A stretch of DNA of 64,000 bases from Liolophura sinensis (GCF_032854445.1 NC_088300.1:44263682-44327681), one strand, 5' to 3'. Shown: positions 45,180-55,261, counted from the stretch's first letter. Notes: generated by a model from the letters alone, not told the origin. Translations and numbers: made by a program.

Positions 45180-45525
45180 TAGTATTCGAACATTAGCTTG
45201 ATGATTACAGTCGCAGATTCGTATAGCGCTTCCATCTTGTGGTGGACAATGTTATTTGACAGCTCTACTCTCTTGTTATCTTTAATGTTCATGTAAACTA
45301 AATTTCTCGAGGTGGTTTCTATTTGAGATATTTCTGCAGATTTTAGGAAAGGTAACGAGAAGGACGGTAATCTGAGTACTAATCTAATTGGGGAAATGCA
45401 CATATTGCAGCAACTTTCAACCATGTCGGCTGTAGAAATCAAGTGATTTTTCCAGAGGGTCTCTAAAGAGCACAATGCGAGGCGGAGTTCGCAAACTGCA
45501 GAGACGCGAATCATCTCACACTTAA
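45180..45525 (+). repeat. Block H, copy 1
   Basis: The left part, TTCGAACATTAGCTTGATGA, ACAGTCGCAGATT and TCTCGAGGTGG, matches 53,698-53,900. An acceptor-like GATATTTCTGCAG ends at 45,339. After it comes ATTTTAGGAAAGG and an open phase reading FRKGNEKDGNLSTNLIGEM. The right part, CAATGCGAGGCGGAGTTCGC, is shared with copy 2 (about 92% over 180 bases). The 111-codon minus-strand frame here is not kept intact in copy 2 (one-base insertion). Confidence 0.7.
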
Positions 45526-45964
45526 TTGGGTCCTGACACCTAAGTCAGTGTAAGTTTTGTCCCCAGACAATGAAAACTGACATAAAGACCAAAATACTTA
45601 AAGCTACCAGACGGTCCTTATACAGCTGTGGCGCGAGCCACCTACTTTGTCAATGTATCACAGTACAGGATGCAATTTGCTGAGCTTTTACATGTACACA
45701 CGTTACCCAAAAGAAAGACGCAATAGCATACAAAAGCAGGGCTCGTTGCAAAGGGCCAATGAACACACAAGAGACCCAATATATGTACAATGAGCGCTCC
45801 ACTGTAACAAATGCCTCCGTAACAAATGATCAAAGGATTTCTGTTGTTTATATACCAAAACTGATCAGTTCTTTTCCTTTCATTACATGCTTTCAGCATG
45901 ATGGTACAGCAACTAAGAACTGTTTTATGAAGCCATGTATGTGTGTATTCTAGCAAAAAGGACG

Positions 45965-46165
45965 TTAGAATATAAGATTTTAGAAAAGGTATCGAGAACG
46001 ACGGGAATCTGAGTACTAATCTAACTGGGAAAAATGCACATAATGCTGCAACTTTCAACCATGTTGGCTGTCGAAATCACGTGATTTTTCCAGGCGGTCT
46101 CTAAAGAGCACAATGCGAGGCGGAGTTCGCAAGCTGCAGAGACGCGAATAATCTCACATATCTCT
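45965..46165 (+). repeat. Block H, copy 2
   Basis: Starts GATTTTAGAAAAGGTATCGA and ends CAGAGACGCGAATAATCTCA. It differs from copy 1 at about 15 positions in 182, plus one inserted A near 46,030. Changes fall at all codon positions of the minus-strand frame, so that frame shows no sign of selection. Confidence 0.75.
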
Positions 46166-46339
46166 TCTATGAAAAGTGACAGAAGAAAATATGAGTTCTG
46201 TGGAGAAAACATGTCTTAATTTTTTAACACAACGCTTCTATGCGGGTACTTGTATGATTGTCATGTGAAAGAAGTTAGGATTTAATAGATAAACATTCAG
46301 GTCAAATTTAATAAAGGAGAAAAATTTTTATACAACCAG

Positions 46340-46760
46340 CTAACGCACGAACATGCCACTCGTCTGTCATCGCAAGCGAACTTTTCTCAGCAAATGACAC
46401 TCGCTCCGCAAAATGCATTCCCTTATTAGATTAAGGCTGGAAGCAAACATGTACCGGAACAAAAACGATGGTAGAACTTTCTTACATATTTTAAAGACAA
46501 TTTGATGTGTGAATAATCAAACACATTTACGGAACAAATAATACACAAAACGGGAAGCAGTTTCCCAGCTGAAAAAAAAATCGTTTTCAAGACAAAACAC
46601 AAAAGAAAAAGATAATGGACATCTTCAGTGAAGCTAAAGAAATGTTTTACTTTAATGTTATTAATTATATTGTCTTTGTAACATTTGTTTGACATTTTCC
46701 TTGACCAAATAATTTGTAAGTTTAGTGGTTAGAATAATTTAAAATGCGTAATACGATCAA
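46340..46760 (+). repeat. Block L, copy 1
   Basis: CTGTCATCGCAAGCGAAC, ACATCTTCAGTGAAGCTAAA, GAAATGTTTTACTTTAATGT, TTAGTGGTTAGAATAATTT align with 54,490-54,875. Confidence 0.5.
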
Positions 46761-46779
46761 GCCAATTATGTCACATACC

Positions 46780-47440
46780 CATGCAGTGTGCGCTAAAAGA
46801 GATGAATGCCAATATGTGATACATGTATAGTCATCGACTGTATTAATTTTCGTTGTGATGATGTACTGAACTAAACTGAAATGGGTCCTGTGGTCTTAAC
46901 GTGCTGATATATATCGCTGCTGTGAGGAGGGGGTAGGGGATGGCGACACGAGGATATCTCAGTGGAACATTGACATGCTCCAGTGGAACATGGACTACGC
47001 ATCACTATGTGTGTGAAACTGAATAATTCAGGTGATATGTATACACAGACAATTTTCTGGAATTTGATACTGGTTAGTAAATGGTTGGGGGTACTTTATT
47101 GTCGTGTTGATCGGCTCTTTGTAAATCTCTTGGGTCAGGTTATACAAACAAAAAGAAACTAAATTTGGTAACATTAACAAATAAGAAAAAGTAATGTTAT
47201 TGGAAATGATTTCTTTATCTTCAACATTTAATCAGATGATTAGGCTTTACAGTTTCTACACTTGTGGGAAAAATGGCAATGATCTTTGGGTCTTTTGCAA
47301 GATTAACTCTCTTTGAGAATCCTAAGATCCAATTCTAGGTTGCTGTTGCGCTCAATGCCATCATTGGAGCGTTGGTACTTGTACCCTATCCAACGTTTTT
47401 ACCTCCAAAAGGAAAGGACCGATTTAATTATTACGTAAAG
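46780..47440. other. Stretch without a recognised gene
   Basis: No open frame above 60 codons. No repeat was recognised. Confidence 0.4.
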
Positions 47441-47444
47441 GTGG

Positions 47445-47706
47445 GAGCCTCCGTGGATCAGTTGGTTAGCGCGTTAGCGCAGCGTAATGACCCAGGAATC
47501 CCTCACTAATGCGGTCGATGTGAGTTCAGGTCCAGCCCATGCTGGCTTCCTCTCCTGCCGTACGTGGGAAGGTCTGCCAGCGGATGGTCGTGGGTTTCCT
47601 CCGGGCTGTGCCCGGTTTCCACCACCATAATGCTGGCCACCGTCGTATAAGTGAAATATTCTTGAGTACGGCGTAAAACACCAATCAAATAAATAAATAA
47701 GTAAAT
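47445..47706 (+). repeat. SINE-A, full length
   Basis: GAGCCTCCGTGGATCAGTTG, TTAGCGCAGCGTAATGACCC, GAGTTCAGGTCC, CCGGGCTGTGCCCGG, GAGTACGGCGTAAAACACC, (AAATAAAT)n. Possible target repeats: AATTATTACGT at about 47,426 and AATAATTACGT at about 47,704. Confidence 0.9.
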
Positions 47707-47936
47707 AATTACGTCTTTAAGTCACAAGAACACACAAGCCGTGGGTTTAACCTTGACCCTGCTTAGGGAATTAAACAGGCACTCGGTCTCACTGTTTGTG
47801 GGGCCTTGGTGACAATAACGACGATTCGGTGGGTATTTAGACAGTCTAACATTATGTCGTTAAGCAGCAAAAAAGCAAAAAAGCAGAATAAATGTATCAT
47901 TATTTGATATTATTTCTATTTCTCAAAAACTGCCCC

Positions 47937-48058
47937 CAATGGCTCAGTTGGTGGAGCGTCCGCTTCAGGGGACATTAGATTCAGGGTCAATCCTGGGGCG
48001 GGTCACACCTAAGACCTTAAAACAACTTCCTCGCTTGGCATTCAGCGTTAAGGGGATA
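47937..48058 (+). repeat. SINE-B, head only
   Basis: A box TGGCTCAGTTGG at 47,940-47,951 and B box GGGTCAATCC at 47,984-47,993. The body GGTCACACCTAAGACC, CTTCCTCGCTTGGCATTCAG, TTAAGGGGATAGTC follows, then the element stops. This is the best-preserved SINE-B promoter in the window. Confidence 0.8.
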
Positions 48059-48059
48059 G

Positions 48060-48690
48060 TCAAAACTTGAACTTGTGTCTTAAACCTATAGAATTTTAGA
48101 AAATTTATTATCATTACAATACCATTACAATCAGAGAGTTTAAACATCTCTAAAGGGAGTGTTCATTCTAAACATCTTAACTGAACACGTTGCTGGTATT
48201 GAACCGTCGCCATTCAGTTAACAGTATAGCTGATATACTGCTGTCAGATTTTCTATTTTCCCTCCTCTTGACTGCTGATCTCGATCGCCCGTGTCTTGAG
48301 TGTGATAAACCAGACGCCAGTCCCGGCGTCTGTCTATATTTTTGTTGCCATCTTTTATAAAAGAAAAACAGTGACTGTCAAAAATCCATATCACTTTCTG
48401 CCACGTGAGTGGGACGGGTGCTATAAAGCTGCCCCGTGAATCACCATTCACAATGCTGCTATTGCTAACAATATATAAAGGGAGTTGGGAGTGGTGGTGG
48501 TGTCCGTCAGATCAAAACAACAATCCTTCCTTACTACCACACTGATCACTATATTTCTGTCTGTATTGTCAAAACAGGTCAATTCTTATGATAGCCATTT
48601 TCTTTACAAATATGACTGGCTGATCATTTTTAGGATCGCGCTTATGAACATGTCGGTAATAATACTCATGAAAAAGTTCTGATTTTTATC
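48060..48690. other. Stretch with a distant block G relative
   Basis: GACTGCTGATCTCGATCGCC at 48,268, then CGTGTCTTGAGTGTGATA, CCAGTCCCGGCGTCTG and TTGTTGCCATCTTTTATAAA (48,250-48,400) follow the order of the right half of block G. No gene is seen. Confidence 0.4.
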
Positions 48691-48698
48691 GGCGTGGT

Positions 48699-48962
48699 GT
48701 GCCTCGGTGGCCAAGGGGAGTTAGCACGCCCATACGGCGCATTGACTCAGGAGCCTCCGTCCAATGTCGTCGTTGAGAGTTCAAGTCCAGCAATGCAGAC
48801 TTCGTCTCAGGCGGTACGTGGGAAGGTCTTCCAGCAACCTGTTGATCGTCGTGGGTTTCCCTCGGGGTCTGTCCGGTTTTCTCCCACCATATTGCTGGCC
48901 GCCGTCGTATAAGTGAAATATCCTTCAGTAGGGCGTAAAACACCAAACAAATTAATAAAATT
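48699..48962 (+). repeat. SINE-A, full length, diverged head
   Basis: GCCTCGGTGGCCAAGGGGAG, GACTCAGGAGCCTCCG, GAGAGTTCAAGTCCAGC, GGTACGTGGGAAGGTCTTCC, GCGTAAAACACCAAACAAA. Confidence 0.85.
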
Positions 48963-48999
48963 AATCAAATTTTATCAGTGTGAATATGTTATAAGTATG

Positions 49000-49215
49000 C
49001 AGAGCTGTCATTGAGTGGTTAGTGTGCTAGAGCATTACAAAGACACAAGAGCATTTCACCAATGTGATCGATTTGAATTCAAGTCCAGCTCATGTCGGCT
49101 GCCTTCCTCTCCGGTAGTATACATGGAAGGGTCGGGCAACAACTGTGAGGCTGTGGGTTTTCCTGGTTTCCCCCTAACGTAATCCTATATCTGCCCGCGT
49201 AAATAATATGGATCA
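49000..49215 (+). repeat. SINE-A, old copy
   Basis: GTTAGTGTGCTAGAGCATTA, TTCACCAATGTGATCG, AATTCAAGTCCAGCTCATG, GCCTTCCTCTCCGG. The tail end is hard to follow after 49,190. Confidence 0.7.
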
Positions 49216-49219
49216 AATC

Positions 49220-49790
49220 ATGCAATAAAGAAATTTAACTTTGTTATCTTGCATTTGCCCAAATTATTGGTTTTGTTAAAAAGGTATTTGATTCATCTTT
49301 TGTCCACACATTTGTCCCCAGCATAATTGACTGCTTCCTTGTTGTTTGTAACAGAATGTAATTTTTTCAGTAGATTCATTTTGGTGCGTTTTCAAAACGG
49401 ATCAGTATATATGTATCATTCTGAACTGAAATTTCAACAAATGGCTAAGGTTGTCTTTTTCGTGCAGTAAAAAGAGATTGTTTGTTGTGGAGAACAAAGG
49501 GATATCATATATGCAAGAATAGTTTATACACACGACCTTAGTCAGCTTTATAGGTGGGTCAAAGCGCCCTCGGATTCATCTTAGCTAGTAACTGACAGAA
49601 TTAACATATGACTCACAGGTTTTTTCACTAGATTTCTGTTGAAATAAATGAAGTAAAATGAAATGGAGAATGTAACGTAGGCAGTCTCAGAGGAAAGCAG
49701 AAAGCTCATTTTTTTTGCGTCAGGAAGACATAAATATACAGCTTCTGCTTAAATCAAGGAACTAAAGTGAAATGGAGAATAATATCTTAG
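49220..49790. other. Stretch without a recognised gene
   Basis: A short near-repeat, TAAAATGAAATGGAGAATGTAA (49,660) and TAAAGTGAAATGGAGAATAAT (49,763), lies 104 bases apart, so a small local duplication is likely. No open frame above 60 codons. Confidence 0.45.
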
Positions 49791-49794
49791 CAAG

Positions 49795-50400
49795 CTGGGT
49801 TTTTACACCATACTTAACAGCTTGTCAGTCATATAACTATGAGGAACCATTAGGTGTATTTACATACATGGTGTGTCTCTTGTGGTAGGGGGGGCCTCCG
49901 TGGCTCAGTCGGTTAGCGCGCTAGCGCAGCGTAATGACCCAGGAGCCTCTCACCAATGCGGTCGCTGTGAGTTCAAGTCCAACTCATGCTGGCTTCCTCT
50001 CCGGCCGTACGTGGGAAGGTCTACCAGCAGCCTGCGGATGGCCGTGGGTTTCCCCCGGGCTGTGCCCGGTTTCCACCCACCATAATGCTGGCCGCCGTCG
50101 TATAAGTGAAATATTCTTGAGTACGGCGTAAAACACCAATCAAAAAAAAAAAAAAAAAAAGTCCATGCCGCCAAAGTTCTACCGAGACTAAAGTATCATG
50201 CAGGAGACATCAGGCATGGCTCCCCACCCAGTGGCCAAACCAGTCATGTTTCATTCCCCCATCCTGTCAGTGCTGAGCACCAAACGAGACAGCAACACGT
50301 ACTATTTTCAATGTCTTTGATTTGACCCGACCCCCGCTTGATCCCAGGTATACAGACTTTTAGGCGGACGCTCTAATAATCAGGCCACAAAAGCGCCCCA
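49795..50400 (-). repeat. SINE-C, full length, split by a SINE-A
   Basis: Left piece (49,795-49,889): TTTTTACACCATACTTAACA, GTCAGTCATATAACTATGAG, TCTCTTGTGGTAGGG. Right piece (50,161-50,400): GTCCATGCCGCCAAAGTTCT, CCCAGTGGCCAAACCAG, GTGCTGAGCACCAAACGAGA and the head (GATCCCAGGTATACAGACTT, GGCGGACGCTCTAAT). The join matches the unbroken order at 21,290-21,330. Confidence 0.85.
49890..50160 (+). repeat. SINE-A, full length, youngest-looking copy
   Basis: A box TGGCTCAGTCGG at 49,901-49,912 and B box GTTCAAGTCC at 49,971-49,980 form a polymerase III promoter. The middle domain is intact, and the terminus GTACGGCGTAAAACACCAAT runs into an uninterrupted A tract at 50,144-50,160. It lies inside SINE-C. 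Open frames on both strands are readings of the SINE. Confidence 0.95.
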
Positions 50401-50569
50401 AAATGTAGAATGGAGAGTGCTAATTTCTAACTAATTAAATTTGTACCTGTTGTATTTAGGCCACGGACATGTCGCGTTCTGAAAGGTATTGAAAAATGAG
50501 GCCTGTCAATGCATTGATGGTTATTTTGAATTTGAGCGGATTGCTTGTAATAATGGTTGCCAAGCATAC

Positions 50570-50700
50570 CGTAGTGAAGGAAGACTCCAAAGACAAATAA
50601 TTCCTGAAGAACGATCATTAACAATTTATCAAAGGCTCTGCCTTCTTTTATCTCTCTTTCGTACGCGACTGAAAATTAATAAACTGGGTTTTTATTTTTT
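50570..50700 (+). repeat. Block K, copy 4 (partial)
   Basis: ATTTATCAAAGGCTCTGCCT, TCTTTTATCTCTCTTTCG match 39,905-39,940 and 43,860-43,915. The GGTGAATCG end is absent. Confidence 0.5.
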
Positions 50701-50719
50701 GTCAAATAAATGGAAATGA

Positions 50720-51245
50720 GGTCTCAATATCAGAAACGTTTTTTTGATGCACATAATTATGTGTAATAGTGGTGACATTAGGCTAGGTGATTTGATCAAT
50801 GGACTGATGCAGCGACGATAGGGTGGTGCTCTCTGTGGAATGCGTTCATACTGTTATGTATGACTATTTAACGTTTTCATGTACTGTTAGTCTGCGGACC
50901 TTTGTGAAAGCATAACAGGCCCTGTTATATATGTACAGCGCGGACCTGATGGAAAGCACCTTGTTCAATGCTCTGTTTATTTAACTGGCTGTTCATTGGC
51001 TGTTAATTCTGTGTTTAAAAATAGTTGAATCCACCTGGCACGTATATAAGCCGTGTTTTCTGTGCAGAGAGGAGGTATTTTGGCTGCATCCACTGGGAGC
51101 CAGGAGAGTGTGCGACGCTCTCGTATAGAGTCCATTTTATTTATATGAGCTGGTGATGCCAGTTTCATTTGGGAGGACAGATTTTTATGCCGGCACCGTT
51201 TGTGTACCACAGTAGTACTGATGTCTGGTTTATGTGACTAATACA
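50720..51245. other. Stretch without a recognised gene
   Basis: A 77-codon minus-strand frame at 50,977-51,210 has no domain. No repeat was recognised. Confidence 0.4.
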
Positions 51246-51247
51246 AA

Positions 51248-51402
51248 GGTGACCAGATTTATGCAGAACACGGGGAAACCAAGTGTATAAGCGGAGAGGA
51301 AGCTATCATATGCTGGATTTAAAGTCACAGCGATCGTACAGGTGAGAGGCTCCTGAGCCATTGTTCTTTGCTGGCACGCTAACCACTCGGTCAGGGAGGG
51401 CA
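51248..51402 (-). repeat. SINE-A, head half
   Basis: GCGGAGAGGAAGCTATCATA, GTCACAGCGATCG, GTGAGAGGCTCCTGAGCCAT, CACGCTAACCACTCGGTCAG. It includes the tRNA-like head in reverse. The 3' half is mostly lost. Confidence 0.75.
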
Positions 51403-51474
51403 CAAGCGCAAGTATGAGGATAAACTGTCAGTGCGCTTCACAGAAAAAATGAAAAGCTAATGATGTGTTTGATG

Positions 51475-51830
51475 TTTGGACTAAGAATCCCCGAGGCCTG
51501 TGCGTTGTTTTAATGTGATTGTGTGTTAAATGTAATGATAACACAGCGTTTTGAGTAAGCCTAGACCAGTGACGTCTAATAGCTTGCAGTTAACATCAAT
51601 GCATTCTTTAAAACCAAATTCTGATTAAGCCATGGTCCTAGGGGGACGTCTAACTTCCTACGATTTATGCATTTACACGAACAGTTAAAATAAAACCCTA
51701 ACTGAGATAAATTAACAAGAGGCCGGATGTCACGGGTTACGACTTGCCATTCGTCAGCTATCAAACTGTCGTCGCTGCTCTGGCTCTGTTCAGTGTGGTG
51801 GGCGTCTTAATTATATCCTATGCCGCTTTA
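51475..51830 (+). repeat. Dispersed repeat D
   Basis: GACTAAGAATCCCCGAGGCC, ACACAGCGTTTTGAGTAAGC, TGACGTCTAATAGCTTGCAG, TTAAGCCATGGTCCTAGG, AATTAACAAGAGGCCGG, TGTCGTCGCTGCTCTGG, GGGCGTCTTAATTATA. It ends about 30 bases before the TATA box of the candidate gene. Confidence 0.75.
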
Positions 51831-51863
51831 AAGGAAATGCTATCCCCAGCGCTCAGGTGAACA

Positions 51864-51873
51864 TATATAAAAG
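51864..51873 (+). promoter_or_regulatory. TATA box of the candidate peptide gene
   Basis: TATATAAAAG, a near-ideal animal TATA box, lies 52 bases before the ATG at 51,916. Usual spacing puts a transcription start near 51,893-51,900 and leaves a leader of about 20 bases. No other core element is identified. Confidence 0.5.
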
Positions 51874-51915
51874 TCACAGACAACAACTTGCGCTTTCGGA
51901 GTCTATCTTACCACT

Positions 51916-51978
51916 ATGGGTATAGTTATCTGGACATACGTAATTTTGTCAGTCTTGGTTTTCTTTTACCCAGGAACG
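51916..51978 (+). CDS. Candidate first exon: 21-codon secretion leader
   Basis: ATG at 51,916 opens MGIVIWTY..LSVLVFFYPGT, one uninterrupted hydrophobic stretch with a turn-forming end, typical in length and shape of a signal peptide (though without a basic residue near the start). The frame meets GGAACG|GTATGATACATG. GT at 51,979 is a fair splice donor, and without splicing the frame ends one codon later. The leader therefore makes sense mainly as a phase-0 first exon. A TATA box lies upstream. Worn copies of this exon/donor region seem to lie at 41.8 kb and 32.34 kb (ACG|GTATGG). The product is unknown; it could be a small secreted peptide or a chance match. Confidence 0.45.
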
Positions 51979-52243
51979 GTATGATACATGTAGATACTAT
52001 GGTATATTGTCGTGTGTCTAGTAATGTGTACGCGATCCCCAGTGTGTGACTTAAAAACGTTTAGCTACCTTTACGTACGCGCTAATCTTCAGTGCCCCTA
52101 AGCGGAGTCCCTAAATATACATTTTTCAAAACCTTCTTAACCTGTAAAACATTCCTGGTAAAGCTTTCGAGGGTTCATCATGGTTGAAGTGGGTTTGGAT
52201 GTGTGAGTCAACATTCACGTGGACCTTCTTTACATATTTCCAG

Positions 52244-52321
52244 ATGTGTGAAGCTGCCAAATCTTCTACCGCAGCAACCAACCTTACAAGTAGCTCAAGG
52301 AGATTTTTTTGTGCCGAATAA
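52244..52321 (+). CDS. Alternative second exon (25 codons)
   Basis: An acceptor-like CTTCTTTACATATTTCCAG ends at 52,243, the best pyrimidine tract near the leader. In phase 0 the frame reads MCEAAKSSTAATNLTSSSRR, then FFCAE and TAA. It has two cysteines and a dibasic site. No diverged copy of this frame was found elsewhere, which makes it a weaker partner than the exon at 52,377. Confidence 0.25.
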   Translation: MCEAAKSSTAATNLTSSSRRFFCAE

Positions 52322-52376
52322 TTGACTCGCATGACTATATAGCGTTCATCGTTATTTTACTTGTATATTGTCGCAG

Positions 52377-52523
52377 TGTCTTCCACGAAAAGAAAGACGT
52401 CAGCGATTACTTTGTACACTGATCACACTGGGAGAGCTTCAACGACAGATAATGAGTCACGCTGTCATCTTCTACAATCACTTTGTAGGATTATCGCACT
52501 GGGAGAGCGTCAGCAGTGGATAA
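52377..52523 (+). CDS. Candidate second exon with LC.LITLGELQRQIM module
   Basis: An acceptor-like TTGTATATTGTCGCAG ends at 52,376. In phase 0, matching the leader exon, the frame opens CLPRKERRQRLL, continues LCTLITLGELQRQIM and runs to a TAA at 52,521-52,523. It has two early cysteines and clustered basic residues, where a precursor could be cut. The acceptor plus C-[LV]-P start recurs at 32,385. The LCRLIT core recurs at 38.17, 41.94 and 44.17 kb. Between this copy and 41.94 kb most base changes fall at third or first codon positions, as coding DNA would show, but the sample is small. A donor may lie at GTAGGA (52,485). Confidence 0.35.
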   Translation, partial: CLPRKERRQRLLCTLITLGELQRQIMSHAVIFYNHFVGLSHWESVSSG

Positions 52524-52930
52524 TGAGACATGCCCTCGATCTTTCTCAGCTTTGACAAAATATGGCAAGATGCAAATACGCTTTAACTGGCAAAAGAAAA
52601 GTCTCGTGCGTTTATAATACTTGGAAAAGACATGTTCAGTAAAGGCTTCGTGATTGAGCAGGTGCTCGTTAACAACCAAAGCCGTTCCTCTTTCAGCAGG
52701 CCTCGTTTACAAAGATAAAGTACTACTCTCATATTCCCTATTCTCCGTCTTTTGACGTCGACTGAGGACCAGTTAATCTGAATCGGTTTCACTCGAGTGT
52801 TACAGCCCTGAGGCAAGCTCGGGTGTGCAGCGATAATGCTAGATGTCTTCAAGTGCTTTTACCTGAAGGGAAACAGAATCTGCTACAAGTTTCTTATCAA
52901 TTTTGTCCTCGTAAGAAAACCGTTGTTAAT
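52405..52930 (+). repeat. Block G, copy at 52.4 kb, with an internal 71-bp duplication
   Basis: ACTTTGTA..TGATCACACTGGGAGAGC at 52,410 and ACTTTGTAGGATTATCGCAC at 52,481 start two tandem versions of the module, 71 bases apart. The second reads LCRIIALGERQQWIMRHALD, then LSQL and TGA. The rest, GATTGAGCAGGTGCTCG, TTTCAGCAGGCCTCG, AGGCAAGCTCGGGTGTGCAG and AGTTTCTTATCAATTTTGTC, matches 32.6, 38.3 and 44.4 kb. Confidence 0.7.
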
Positions 52931-53365
52931 TTATTGCAGATTAATCGCCAACAGGAACACACACAATCAATAGATATCTATTTTGCTGCAGTGCATTGAC
53001 TTACTATTGCATAAACTTGTCAAACACGTTGACAAATGCCAATGAGAATTATGGTAAACTAAGGAGAAATTCGACAAAATAGTCGGGCGCCTTTATTGTC
53101 AGAGTAACCACTCTAGTTCTTCACTTTCAATATACCATTGGCCTTTTATCATGATTCACATCTCCGTTATTTATAAGCCATATCTGACAATGGCAATCTC
53201 TTTCCAAATACAACTGATTAAGGACGGAACTTTTTATACACGTTTCTCCAAACAACACCCCCATCAGTGCTACGTATATTCGCAACTACCATCTTGTTGG
53301 AAATAATGACCGCTTAGTTACATGCCCGTATTGAAGTTGTTTATAACACCATCCATTCGTCATCT
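52930..53365. other. Stretch without a recognised gene
   Basis: No open frame above 60 codons. If the peptide gene is real, this would be intron or 3' flank. Confidence 0.35.
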
Positions 53366-53370
53366 TGTTA

Positions 53371-53622
53371 TGAGGCCTCCATGGCTAGTTGGTTAGCGCA
53401 TTAGAGCAGCGTTATGACACAAGCGCCTCTCACCAATGCGGTCGCTGTGAATTCAAATCCAGCAAATGCTTGGTTTCCTCTGGCCGTACGTGGAAAGGTC
53501 TGACAGTAACCTGCGGATGATCGTGGATTTCCTCCCACCATAATGCTGGCCAAGGTCGTAGAAGTGAAATATTCTTGAGTACGGCATGAAACACTAATTA
53601 AATAAATTAAATAAATAAATGG
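53371..53622 (+). repeat. SINE-A, full length
   Basis: GAGGCCTCCATGGCTAGTTG, TTAGCGCATTAGAGCAGCG, CTCACCAATGCGGTCGCTGT, AATTCAAATCC, CCATAATGCTGGCCAAGG, GAGTACGGCATGAAACACT, (AAAT)n. The CCCGGGCTCTGCCC portion is deleted. Confidence 0.88.
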
Positions 53623-53689
53623 TCATGTTAATGCATTACACTACTGAGTGTAGAAGACTGGAATACATGGTTACCACTAGCCGCAGAGC

Positions 53690-54115
53690 TTATTCCAAAT
53701 TCGAACATCACCTTGCTGATCACAGTCGTAGATTTATACCTTAACCGTGCTATCGTATTCTAATATTTTTCAAACATCCCTACTTTTTCTAAAACTACTT
53801 TTTCGTCAACTTTAATATCTTACCTCAACACAAACGGAAAGGTCAACTCCAGACGCGTCTCACTATATTTCAATGTAGAAGCTGAATTTCACGAGGTGGT
53901 GGTCATGTTTCCTACAGATTTTGCAGAAAAAGAATTGAGAGAGATAAGGGTTGCGTCATTTGCGAGGAGCTGCACATTTCCAAGCCAGGGGAAAACGGAC
54001 ACGCCCTATCAACTGATAAACGTGTCAGCTGTTAAAATTACACGAGTTTATGCACGAGCTGCAGTTCGCAAGCTGCAGAGTTGTACACCCCGAATCATCT
54101 CACGCTGGAAGAAAA
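53690..54115 (+). repeat. Block H, copy 3, longest
   Basis: TTCGAACATCACCTTGCTGA, ACAGTCGTAGATTTATA, TTTCACGAGGTGGTGG, CGAGCTGCAGTTCGCAAGC and CCCGAATCATCTCACGC match copy 1. About 100 extra bases lie between the left and middle parts. Confidence 0.65.
53918..54035 (+). CDS. Exon-like open frame with four cysteines inside block H
   Basis: An acceptor-like GTCATGTTTCCTACAG ends at 53,917. In phase 1 the frame reads FCRKRIERDKGCVICEELHI, then SKPGENGHALSTDKRVSC and a stop at 54,033-54,035. The acceptor and the frame start are kept at 45,339, where the matching frame reads FRKGNEKDG, and partly at 45,965 (FRKGIENDG). The intron-like DNA upstream is also shared. It could be a later exon of the gene beginning at 51,916. 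CVIC alone is not enough to call a metal-binding domain. Confidence 0.3.
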
Positions 54116-54239
54116 CTTCGGCAGGTAGGTATGTTTTTACACCGTAGAAAATCTCTGAGGACTGCTGACTTGCACTGGTTCACCAGCACTGGTATAGAGC
54201 ATTCACACAATTATTACAAGAGAAGTAGGATTAGTTAAA

Positions 54240-55255
54240 CTACCTTACCGAATAATTTAATCTGTTACAAAAAACAACAAATAAAATGCTTATAATAAGT
54301 AAAATATAACCCCAAGGGGTTTACTTCTTTTCAGAGTTAAATAAATAGGAACACGAGCAACTATATTTGTAGATAACTAGATAAGAACTTCTTAATTTAG
54401 CGAGAGAAGTAGAAATTAAACAGATCAGCTTTGATTCAAATAGAATAAGATAATTAAGAATACATGCTTTCTACAAAAAGAACCGGTCAGTCTTCTGTCA
54501 TCGCAAGGGACCTACTCTGAAAAAAGTGGCACAAGGCTTGTCAATTATCTTATCTGAAAAAGAGTTAATGGGGGAGTGTTTGAATAGAGTGTTTGAGTGT
54601 CTGACAATAGTAGAAGACGGATAAAGATTGAAGACAATCATGTCTTCTTTACAAAAGACACTGCCAGAGTCTTGCTATCCAAAAGATATTGTTTTAATAG
54701 GATATAATGAATGAATACTTCAAAGGAGCAAAGGACACAAGACACTGAAGACGGATAACTTCAAAGAATCCACGGAAATGTTTGAGGTTGATGTTTGTAT
54801 ATGTAATTATGTTGACACGGAAACATTTCTTTAACTGAATGCTGTGTAAATTAAGCGGTTGGAATAATTTCAAGATCGGGTCGAATACTTAAGGCCAAAT
54901 TTTAAGGATAACTATGTCACATTTCAATTATGCATAGTAGCATATATCATCTTGTTCAAACTGCAAGAGACGCACACAATCTTGCCCATTGAGCATTTGA
55001 CTATCCAGTTACTTGATACCGTTGTTGTGTAAGGTGTGTGAACAAAATGGTTTCATAATTAGGGAGGGATCAGAACACTTGATGCAACATGCAACGCAAC
55101 TTTAGTCTTTGTTTGTTTCTTTGTTTGTTTTTTGTGAATTTGAATACACATATATTTTATTAAATCTTACGGTCAAGTCTAACGAACAAACGTTCATGTG
55201 TTGCGACTACACACGTTCACAAAAATGGGCCCAACACACATGCACAAGTGATGTT
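54240..55255. other. Flank with block L, copy 2
   Basis: CTTCTGTCATCGCAAGGGAC, GATAACTTCAAAGAATCC, GGAAATGTTTGAGG and TTAAGCGGTTGGAATAATTT (54,490-54,875) match 46,350-46,735. The remainder is AT-rich, with no gene. Confidence 0.45.
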
Positions 55256-55261
55256 CCCAAG

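Noticed and set aside
45179-45514. 111-codon minus-strand gene with a partial second copy at 46.0-46.2 kb
   Set aside because: The second copy is frameshifted by one base, and differences fall at all codon positions, so no protein constraint is visible.
49934-50131. Peptides with SSSP.HAGFLSGRTWEGLP that recur at 13.2, 17.2 and 49.9 kb, looking like a conserved protein family
   Set aside because: They are the same reading of SINE-A copies. Conservation is that of the SINE, and all have truncations or tRNA-like promoters.
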